Assembly (NCBI GenBank): GCA_021798435.1
Contig: JAJZGN010000064.1
Span: forward strand, 1-9,530
Length of the DNA: 9,530 nt
Origin: a bacterium
GTDB taxonomy: Bacteria; Chloroflexota; Dormibacteria; Aeolococcales; Bog-877
Reading direction: 5' to 3'
Shown here piece by piece: positions 1 through 4,144 of the stretch. Each line of letters starts with the position of its first letter. Within the stretch, counting starts at the first letter, position 1. The translations under genes were made by a program, and so were the position numbers. The notes beneath the pieces are model-generated. The model had not been told where the DNA came from, searched no databases, and saw only the letters and a program-made list of their open reading frames with translations.

Positions 1-135
1 CTGCCCGGGGATGACCCCGGCCTGGCGGCCGGGTGGACCATGGGCGGAGACGTCCGTCACGTCACCGTGGGGGAGGGTGCGGGAGAGCTCCAGCTCGAGG
101 CCACCACCGGGGCCGTCTGGGTGGAGATGGGTTGA
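1..135 (+). CDS. C-terminal end of a beta-repeat, DUF4097-like protein (5' truncated by window edge)
   Basis: The first reading frame is open from base 1 to a TGA at 133-135 and gives 44 residues ending VWVEMG. The visible piece alternates glycines with short beta-strand-like stretches (GGDVRHVTVG, GELQLEATTGAVWVEMG). This is the rhythm of DUF4097/adhesin-type beta-solenoid repeats and of LiaF-like C-termini. The next gene starts inside its stop codon (TTGA overlap), so the two are probably translated together. DUF2089 proteins are known neighbours of such membrane-associated DUF4097/LiaF proteins, which supports the reading. The N-terminus, any membrane segment and the full length lie outside the window. 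A chance open frame is possible at this size, but the fit of stop, overlap and repeat pattern argues against it. No function can be assigned beyond a likely envelope-linked role. Confidence 0.5.
   Translation: MPGDDPGLAAGWTMGGDVRHVTVGEGAGELQLEATTGAVWVEMG
123..126 (+). promoter_or_regulatory. Ribosome binding site for the DUF2089 gene
   Basis: GGAG lies five bases upstream of the TTG at 132. It decides this start over the upstream in-frame ATG at 33, which would add an arginine/glycine-rich stretch unlike the family and would overlap the preceding gene. Confidence 0.55.
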
Positions 136-512
136 CCGACCCAGAGCTCCACCCGCCCCACCGCTGCCCGGTCTGCGGCGAGGAATTGCGGCTGACCCGG
201 CTCAGCTGTCGCGCCTGCGGAACCGAACTCAGCGGGGACTTCCCCAGCTGCGAGTTCTGCTCCCTGGGAGGGGAGGAACGAGAGCTCCTGAAGTCGTTCC
301 TGGCGTCCCGCGGCAACATGAAGGCGCTGGAGCGCGGGCTGGGGGTCAGCTACCCGGCGGCCCGCTCCCGGCTGGACGCGGTCCTGGTCAAGCTGGGGCT
401 GGAGCCCGGGGCGCCGTCCCCACCCGAGGGCCCGCTGGAGCTTCTGCGCGCCCTGGCCCGAGGCGAGGTCTCGGTGGAGGAGGCGCGGTCAGGGTTGGAC
501 TCCGGGGCCTGA
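132..512 (+). CDS. DUF2089 family zinc-ribbon / helix-turn-helix protein
   Basis: 126 residues from a TTG start. Residues 11-29 form a zinc ribbon with CPVC (C12, C15) and CRAC (C26, C29). A third pair, CEFC (C40, C43), follows. Residues about 48-90 (ELLKSFLASRGNMKALER, then GVSYPAARSRLD) match the DUF2089 core, which resembles a sigma-factor or helix-turn-helix fold in which the phrase RGN-K--E--LG-SYP--R-RLD is highly conserved. Residues 100-122 (LELLRALARGEVSVEEA) are a short SHOCT-like helical tail common at the end of this family and of LiaF-type proteins. Length is normal. The family is thought to regulate transcription or act with envelope-stress genes; the exact role is not established. 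It overlaps the stop of the preceding DUF4097-like gene by four bases, so the pair is likely one operon. The next gene is convergent, only 15 bases away. Confidence 0.85.
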   Translation: MTDPELHPPHRCPVCGEELRLTRLSCRACGTELSGDFPSCEFCSLGGEERELLKSFLASRGNMKALERGLGVSYPAARSRLDAVLVKLGLEPGAPSPPEGPLELLRALARGEVSVEEARSGLDSGA

Positions 513-527
513 CCCGGGGGGTAGGGC

Positions 528-1229
528 TCAGCGGAACCCGTAGAGCCCCTCGTGGAAGTCGCCGGTCTCAGACCAGCGGCGGATCACCCGGTCCACCACC
601 TCCTCGTCCACCTGGGCCGCCCCCATCTGGCGGGCGTTGCCCTCCACCGCCTCCAGGACCTGCCCCTTCACGAACTCTGGTACTCGCGCGAACCGGGCGA
701 GGGCGGAAGCGGTCCAGGGGAGCTCCTGCGGTCGTCGCTCCTGGATCCGGTGGGAGACCTCACCCCACATCTGGTACTTGATCTCCATGATCTCCGGGGT
801 GATCGTGGTCCCGAGCCCCTTCTTGAGTGCGGTCCACTCCACCCGCCAGCGGGTGAGCTCCCGGCAGAAGGCGGGCACCTCCTCGAGCCGCCGCTCGGCC
901 GCCTCGGTCCAGGTGAACTGGGGGAGGCCGGTCCGGTCGCTCAGGGGATGGCCATACCCCAGCTTCTTCCCCAGGCTCTCCACGAACTTGGAGCCGATCT
1001 CGTCCACCCCCCGCTGGCGGGCCCGCTGCTCGGCGGCCCCGACCGCCATCTTCTCGGCCCGCTCGGGGTCGATGTGGCTGGCGGGGGCGGCCTGCCGGGC
1101 CCGCCGAACCGCCTCCAGATGGGCGTCGAGGTCCCATCCGGGCGCCCCCTCGTCGTGGGGCACCGGGCAGCCTTCGGCGGCCGGTCCGGCTCCCGGATAC
1201 GGGCAGCGCTCCGCTTCCGGCTCCGGCAT
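528..1229 (-). CDS. Small protein with two tandem PCP_red domains
   Basis: 233 residues from the ATG at 1229-1227. Two consecutive stretches, residues about 106-155 and 170-219, align with each other over nearly 50 positions: both begin with W-T, have a central VP-F (VPAFCREL and VPEFVKGQ), and end ...ITPEIMEIKYQMW and ...VDEEVVDRVIRRW. This is the pattern of the PCP_red domain (W--eA--rl--vP-fvr----r--E--A---g---It-e), the C-terminal domain of the BchB/ChlB subunit of light-independent protochlorophyllide reductase. No BchB catalytic region, BchL or BchN is present here, so chlorophyll synthesis is not implied; stand-alone PCP_red proteins have no settled function. The N-terminus carries two Cys-Pro motifs (RCPYP, C9; GCPVP, C21). 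No signal peptide or membrane segment is seen. The gene starts two bases after the stop of the upstream marR gene, so it is co-transcribed and probably controlled by it. Confidence 0.8.
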   Translation of the reverse strand: MPEPEAERCPYPGAGPAAEGCPVPHDEGAPGWDLDAHLEAVRRARQAAPASHIDPERAEKMAVGAAEQRARQRGVDEIGSKFVESLGKKLGYGHPLSDRTGLPQFTWTEAAERRLEEVPAFCRELTRWRVEWTALKKGLGTTITPEIMEIKYQMWGEVSHRIQERRPQELPWTASALARFARVPEFVKGQVLEAVEGNARQMGAAQVDEEVVDRVIRRWSETGDFHEGLYGFR

Positions 1230-1231
1230 GG

Positions 1232-1747
1232 TCAAACCTCCTCGGCGCCTGGCTGATCCGCCGATGGGCAGCGGACGGGTTCCTCCGGGGTGCCCGCCAG
1301 GAGTCGGCCACAGGCCTCCTGGAGCTGGCCCATCTGGCTCGAGTCTAGCGGGCCGGCGAAATGGTCCTGCAAGGAGCGCATGTGGATCTCCGCACTGCTG
1401 AGCAGCTGGCGCCTGCCCTCCTCGGTGAGGGTGGCGAAGGAGCCTCGGGCGTCACTGGGGCACACCTCACGCCGCACCAGCCCCGAAGCCTCCATCCGCT
1501 CCACGAGGCGGGTCAGGCCGCTGCGGCTGAGCAGCACCTGATCGGCCAGCTGAGCCATTCGCAGCCGGCCCTCTGGGACCTGCTCCAGCTGCACCAGCAC
1601 GTCGTACTCGGCCAGCGGCAGGGCCCGGGCGGCCAGGAGCTCCCGCTCCAGCGCCCGGATCAGGACCGCGTGGGCGCGCAGGAAGGACTTCCAAGCGGCC
1701 ATGGCCGCCGGGTCGATCGCCACTCCCGTGATTGCTTGCACAGACAA
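1232..1747 (-). CDS. MarR family transcriptional regulator (first)
   Basis: Up to 171 residues. The core winged helix is clear: the dimerisation helix begins at AAWKSFLRAHAVLIRALE (residues 18-35), the recognition-helix region is LLSRSGLTRLVERMEASGL (72-90), and the wing is RREVCPSDARGSFATLTEEG. The C-P-x-DARG-F-x-LT wording is typical of a MarR subfamily common in high-GC Gram-positives. The protein should bind DNA as a dimer and repress or sense small molecules or oxidants. The start is uncertain: TTG 1747 lies inside the proposed operator and has only a weak AGAAG upstream. GTG 1723 and ATG 1702 are alternatives that keep the whole fold, and none has a good ribosome site. The gene is divergent from the YceI gene and two bases from the PCP_red gene downstream, so it probably regulates both and itself. 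Cysteines at 96 and 160 both sit in Cys-Pro-Ser. Confidence 0.88.
   Translation of the reverse strand: MSVQAITGVAIDPAAMAAWKSFLRAHAVLIRALERELLAARALPLAEYDVLVQLEQVPEGRLRMAQLADQVLLSRSGLTRLVERMEASGLVRREVCPSDARGSFATLTEEGRRQLLSSAEIHMRSLQDHFAGPLDSSQMGQLQEACGRLLAGTPEEPVRCPSADQPGAEEV
1237..1242 (-). promoter_or_regulatory. Ribosome binding site for the PCP_red protein gene
   Basis: A perfect AGGAGG lies seven bases upstream of the ATG at 1229 and inside the end of the marR coding region. It fixes the start at that ATG rather than at the in-frame TTG two codons upstream (1235). Confidence 0.8.
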
Positions 1748-1765
1748 TTACTTCTGAGGTATGAT
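1736..1765 (+). promoter_or_regulatory. Sigma-70-like promoter of the YceI gene
   Basis: TTGCAC (1736-1741) and TATGAT (1760-1765) are separated by 18 bases, a good match to -35 and -10 boxes inside an A+T-rich island of a G+C-rich window. Transcription would start near 1772 and give a leader of about 40 bases before the ATG at 1814. On the minus strand TACAAT (1769-1764) is a candidate -10 box for marR, so the two promoters would overlap. Confidence 0.55.
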
Positions 1766-1768
1766 TGT
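1744..1768. promoter_or_regulatory. Candidate MarR operator (imperfect inverted repeat)
   Basis: The outer arms ACAAT (1744-1748) and ATTGT (1764-1768) are perfect inverted repeats. Inside them TACTTC and GAGGTA flank a central T at 1755 and pair at five of six positions; the right side has two extra bases between outer and inner arms. The site overlaps the spacer and -10 box of the YceI promoter and the likely marR promoter, as expected for a regulator that represses both directions. Assignment to the adjacent MarR is inference from position and symmetry. Confidence 0.45.
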
Positions 1769-1801
1769 ATCAGCAACTAAGACCGCGGCAGGCGCGACAT
1801 T

Positions 1802-1806
1802 GGAGG
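1802..1806 (+). promoter_or_regulatory. Ribosome binding site for the YceI gene
   Basis: GGAGG lies seven bases before the ATG at 1814. This chooses that ATG over the TTG at 1808, which is only one base from the site. Confidence 0.75.
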
Positions 1807-1813
1807 ATTGTGC

Positions 1814-2353
1814 ATGACTTGGAAGTTGGACATGGCCCACTCGGCGATCGAGTTTTCGGTTCGCCACATGATGGTGAGCACGGTGAAGGGCAACTTCAGG
1901 GAGTTCAGCGCCGATTTGGAGCTCGATCCCGAAGACCTGACCAAGAGCTCGGTCCGGGCGGTCGTGGAGGTGGCCAGCGTCGACACCCGCGACCCCCAGC
2001 GCAACGCCCACCTCACCTCCGCGGACTTCTTCGAGGCCGAAAGGTTCCCGGAGATGGTCTTCCAGAGCACCGGGGTGGAGCACCTGGGTGGGGACCGCTA
2101 CCGGGTGACCGGCGACCTGACCATCAAGGACGTGACCCGGCCGATCACGCTGGAGGTCACCCACCTCGGGACCCAGCTCAGCCCCTACGGCATCAAGGCG
2201 GCCGGCTTCGAGGCTACCACCACCCTCAGCCGCAAGGACTTTGGCCTCACCTGGAACGTGGCCCTGGAGTCCGGCGGGATGCTGGTGGGCGACCAGGTGA
2301 AGATCTCGGTGGATGCCGAGGCCAACCTGGTCGCCGAGGCCGCCGTGGCCTGA
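1814..2353 (+). CDS. YceI family protein (cytoplasmic form)
   Basis: 179 residues beginning MTWKLDMAHSAIEFSVRHMM, the standard YceI opening (W-lD--HS-veFsvrHm). Further family signatures follow in order: DTRDPQRNAHLTSADFF (usually RDAHL), FPEMVFQST, YRVTGDLTIKDVTRPITLEV, FEATTTLSRKDFGLTWN, and a closing GDQVKISVDAEANL. The fold is a lipocalin-like beta barrel that binds long amphiphilic or polyisoprenoid ligands in studied members. There is no signal peptide, so unlike E. coli YceI this copy should stay in the cytoplasm. Length is normal and complete. It has its own promoter and strong ribosome site, lies divergent to marR across a probable shared operator, and ends at a strong hairpin. MarR control is therefore likely; the ligand and physiological role cannot be told from the sequence. 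Confidence 0.93.
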   Translation: MTWKLDMAHSAIEFSVRHMMVSTVKGNFREFSADLELDPEDLTKSSVRAVVEVASVDTRDPQRNAHLTSADFFEAERFPEMVFQSTGVEHLGGDRYRVTGDLTIKDVTRPITLEVTHLGTQLSPYGIKAAGFEATTTLSRKDFGLTWNVALESGGMLVGDQVKISVDAEANLVAEAAVA

Positions 2354-2364
2354 GCGCCCGCGGT

Positions 2365-2395
2365 GTCCGGCGGCCCGCTGATCGGGCCGCCGGAC
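2365..2395. terminator. Strong GC hairpin between convergent genes
   Basis: GTCCGGCGGCCCG and CGGGCCGCCGGAC form a perfect 13-bp stem around a five-base loop (CTGAT). It starts 12 bases after the YceI stop and ends 12 bases before the peptide deformylase stop on the other strand, so it can serve both. There is no clear T-tract on either side, as is often the case in high-GC genomes, so intrinsic termination is likely but not certain. Confidence 0.75.
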
Positions 2396-2406
2396 CGTCT
2401 GGGGGG

Positions 2407-2904
2407 TCAGCCCTCCGCCTCCTCGTCTTCGTCTTCGATCTCGTGGAAGACCTCGCCCGGGGCCAGTCGCTCAGGGCAGAGAACCCCCGTCAGGTGGTCC
2501 GACTCGTGCTGGACGATGCGGGCCAGCCAGCCTTCGAAGCTGCGCACCACCCCGCGTCCCTGGGGGTTGCGGTAACGGACCGTGGCGGACTCGAACCGGC
2601 GCACCACACCCACTTGACCGGGGAGGGAGAGGCACCCCTCGCGGGCATCCACCTCGCCCTGGGCAGAGAGCCGCACCGGGTTGCAGATGGCGAAGCGCCG
2701 GCCCTCATAGACGATCACCGCCAACTGCAGGCTGAGCCCCACCTGGGGGGCGGCCAGACCCACCCCGTTCCATTCCACGCACCGCTCATACATCTCCGCC
2801 ACCAGCTCCTTCAGCTCCTGATCGAAGTTGCGGACCTTCTCGGCCCGGTGGTGGAGGACTGTTGCCGGATCCGTGACCAGCCGCAGCGGCGACGGGAACC
2901 TCAT
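2407..2904 (-). CDS. def: Peptide deformylase
   Basis: 165 residues with all three active-site motifs: GVGLAAPQ (47-54), EGCLSLP (89-95, metal ligand C91) and QHESDHLTG (132-140; metal ligands H133 and H137, catalytic E134). The enzyme removes the N-formyl group from nascent proteins at the ribosome and uses a bound ferrous or other divalent metal. Length is normal; the tail HEIEDEDEEAEG is very acidic and probably flexible. The ATG overlaps the stop of the upstream gene by ATGA, and no good ribosome site precedes it, so translation is likely coupled. The usual partner fmt is not next to it; its neighbours are a lipoate-ligase-like gene and an SRPBCC gene. Transcription would end at the hairpin 2365-2395. 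Whether this is the sole deformylase or a second copy cannot be judged from the window. Confidence 0.96.
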   Translation of the reverse strand: MRFPSPLRLVTDPATVLHHRAEKVRNFDQELKELVAEMYERCVEWNGVGLAAPQVGLSLQLAVIVYEGRRFAICNPVRLSAQGEVDAREGCLSLPGQVGVVRRFESATVRYRNPQGRGVVRSFEGWLARIVQHESDHLTGVLCPERLAPGEVFHEIEDEDEEAEG

Positions 2905-3596
2905 CCCAAGATCATCCCAGCCGGGGGGGCGGGGATGCCCAGAAGCTCCATCGCGGCCTCCCGGGTCATCCCCGGCTGCACCAGGACCTCCGCCAGGGAC
3001 GTGAGGCTGGAGAGCGCCACCCCCTCCCCGAAGGTGAGGTGGCAGCCGTTGAGTGCCACCAGCTCCTCAGCGGTCGGAGCCCGAACGCAGATAACCGCCC
3101 GGGCCAGGGCCTCGTCCCGGCGGAGCTTGAAGCCCACGCCAACCAGCTTGCGCCCGCCCAGGGAGAGGTCGCTGAACCCCGGGCACCAGGCGCCCGCAAC
3201 GCGCCCCCGCTGAAGCTCTATCCCGCCCAGCCGATCTCGCAGCCAGGTTCCCACCAGGTCGAGGACCTCGTCCAGGGGTCGGGGCATCCCCGGAGCCAGC
3301 CGCCCCGCGAACAGGAGTGACAGCCACCCTGGGCCGCCCGGTCCCACCGTGCCGCCGATCGGGCTGAGCCGGACCTCCCCGATTCCCGGGATCGCCGAGA
3401 TCGCGGCCACCACCTGGGGCCGGCGGGCCAGCGACGGACCCAGGGTGACCCCGGGGCGGCTGATCAGGGGCAGCAGCAGCGCACGGCTGGGCTCAGGGGG
3501 GACGAGGTCGAAGATCCGCCCCGCGCTGAGGAGGGGGTCGTCCTCGGACCGGGGGCCGACCTGGTCCAAGACCCAGCCCCGAAGCTTGCCGCTCAC
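2901..3596 (-). CDS. Lipoate-protein ligase / octanoyltransferase-like protein (BPL_LplA_LipB fold)
   Basis: 231 residues from GTG 3596. Features in order: a region like the LplA/LipL core beginning DPLLSAGRIFDLVP, a strand RPGVTLGP (48-54, compare v-lG--Q), the glycine motif RLSPIGGTVGPGGPG (76-90, compare R-sGG-av--gpG), and the signature GAWCPGFSDLSLGGRKLVGVG (about 135-155). The last matches CPG--DLs-gGrK--G of LipL/LipM-type octanoyltransferases, where the Cys is the nucleophile, and GRK of LplA, where the Lys contacts the acyl-adenylate. Here these are C138 and K150. Such enzymes attach or relay octanoyl/lipoyl groups on GcvH or dehydrogenase E2 domains. The usual Q-R after the GRK-G motif is replaced by FKLRR, so the substrate may differ. 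It begins five bases after the SRPBCC stop and overlaps def by four bases. Substrate and exact subfamily are uncertain; the fold is well supported. Confidence 0.78.
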   Translation of the reverse strand: MSGKLRGWVLDQVGPRSEDDPLLSAGRIFDLVPPEPSRALLLPLISRPGVTLGPSLARRPQVVAAISAIPGIGEVRLSPIGGTVGPGGPGWLSLLFAGRLAPGMPRPLDEVLDLVGTWLRDRLGGIELQRGRVAGAWCPGFSDLSLGGRKLVGVGFKLRRDEALARAVICVRAPTAEELVALNGCHLTFGEGVALSSLTSLAEVLVQPGMTREAAMELLGIPAPPAGMILG

Positions 3597-3601
3597 CTTC
3601 C

Positions 3602-4087
3602 CTACACCGCCGGGTCACCGACCGGTCGCCCAGACCCGGTCGCTCTTTTCTCCAGGATCCCGGCCAGGGCCTGCAGGGACCGCTGGGCCTGGAGCTCGAG
3701 GATTCCGCTCACCCCAAAGCGCGCCGCCAGCAGCCCCAGAGGGCCGCCGGGCAGCTGGTAGACCAGCCGCTGGGTGACCTCCGTGATCTGGGGGCCCTGC
3801 GCCAAGCAGGTCACCTCCAGCCGGCCCGTAGCCCCCAACGCCTGGCCGGAGCTGGTGAGGAGCCGGGGCGGGACGCAGCGCCCGATCACCCACACGCTGT
3901 CCGCCAGCCGGCCGCCCGCGACCAGCCGGATGTGCAGGCGGTCGCCCTCCAGCACCGGTCGATGGCTTGTCCCCCGAACCTCGCGGACCCCGAACATCCA
4001 GCGGGGCGCGTTGTCAATGTCCGAGATGAAGTCGAAGACCAGCGCTGGAGCCGCCCGGATGAGGCGGCGCGCGCAGGCCTCAGGCAT
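3602..4087 (-). CDS. SRPBCC (START-like / polyketide cyclase-type) protein
   Basis: 161 residues. The opening RRLIRAAPALVFDFISDIDNAPRWMFGV is the usual SRPBCC start, in which a strand leads to the phrase -aP-e-vf--i-D-d--p-W. The middle DRLHIRLVAGGRLADSVWVIGRCVPPRLL and LEVTCLAQGPQITEVTQRLVYQL give the antiparallel strands, and the C-terminal helix is SGILELQAQRSLQALAGIL. The helix-grip fold makes a hydrophobic ligand pocket; members bind lipids, hormones or polyketide intermediates, or assist other enzymes. No catalytic residues can be named. No in-frame ribosome site precedes the ATG at 4087; instead a good AGGAG lies before a short overlapping reading frame (4109-4080). The gene is first of a three-gene operon with the lipoate-ligase-like gene and def. 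Its ligand is unknown and the connection to its neighbours is not explained by known pathways. Confidence 0.75.
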   Translation of the reverse strand: MPEACARRLIRAAPALVFDFISDIDNAPRWMFGVREVRGTSHRPVLEGDRLHIRLVAGGRLADSVWVIGRCVPPRLLTSSGQALGATGRLEVTCLAQGPQITEVTQRLVYQLPGGPLGLLAARFGVSGILELQAQRSLQALAGILEKRATGSGRPVGDPAV

Positions 4088-4109
4088 CGGGGGACGGCGG
4101 CGGCGGCAT
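4080..4109 (-). CDS. Possible leader mini-ORF MPPPPSPDA overlapping the SRPBCC start
   Basis: On the minus strand AGGAG (4119-4115) is followed after five bases by ATG at 4109 and nine codons including four consecutive prolines, ending in TGA at 4082-4080. The stop lies just beyond the start codon of the SRPBCC gene (4087), which is in another frame. The mini-ORF has the only good ribosome site in this gap, so it could deliver ribosomes to the SRPBCC start by coupling. Alternatively, a one-base error in the C-run at 4088-4092 would make it the true start of SRPBCC, adding MPPPPSP. Nothing else proves it is translated. Confidence 0.3.
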   Translation of the reverse strand: MPPPPSPDA

Positions 4110-4144
4110 GTGCGCTCCTGAGGATATCCCGTACCGTTGAGGGG
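4110..4144. promoter_or_regulatory. Short divergent promoter gap between the SRPBCC and split-barrel genes
   Basis: Only this stretch separates the two divergent operons, so both promoters must lie here or reach into coding sequence. On the plus strand TACCGT (4132-4137) stands seven bases before the ATG at 4145, the TANNNT spacing seen for leaderless transcripts in some high-GC bacteria. On the minus strand TATCCT (4126-4121) is a similar candidate about 11 bases before ATG 4109. The palindrome GATATC lies between. These are weak, short matches. Confidence 0.3.

Noticed and set aside
33..131. N-terminal extension of the DUF2089 protein from ATG 33
   Set aside because: The extra residues are Arg/Gly-rich, unlike the family, and overlap the end of the preceding gene; TTG 132 has a well-placed GGAG.
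524..548. GGGCTC/GAGCCC hairpin at the junction of the DUF2089 and PCP_red genes
   Set aside because: Only a 6-bp stem with a 13-base loop, lying partly in coding sequence and without a T-tract; too weak to call a terminator.
11..781. Long open plus-strand frame rich in Pro, Gly and Arg
   Set aside because: It overlaps the DUF2089 gene and the antisense of the PCP_red gene, has the low-complexity composition of a shifted high-GC frame and matches no family.
1765..3213. Plus-strand open frame of nearly 1.5 kb across the YceI and deformylase genes
   Set aside because: It runs out of frame through YceI and antisense through def and the lipoate-ligase-like gene, all three of which have clear family motifs.
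3932..4144. Upstream extension of the split-barrel protein
   Set aside because: It lies antisense to the SRPBCC N-terminus and has no family similarity; the split-barrel fold begins only after 4145.
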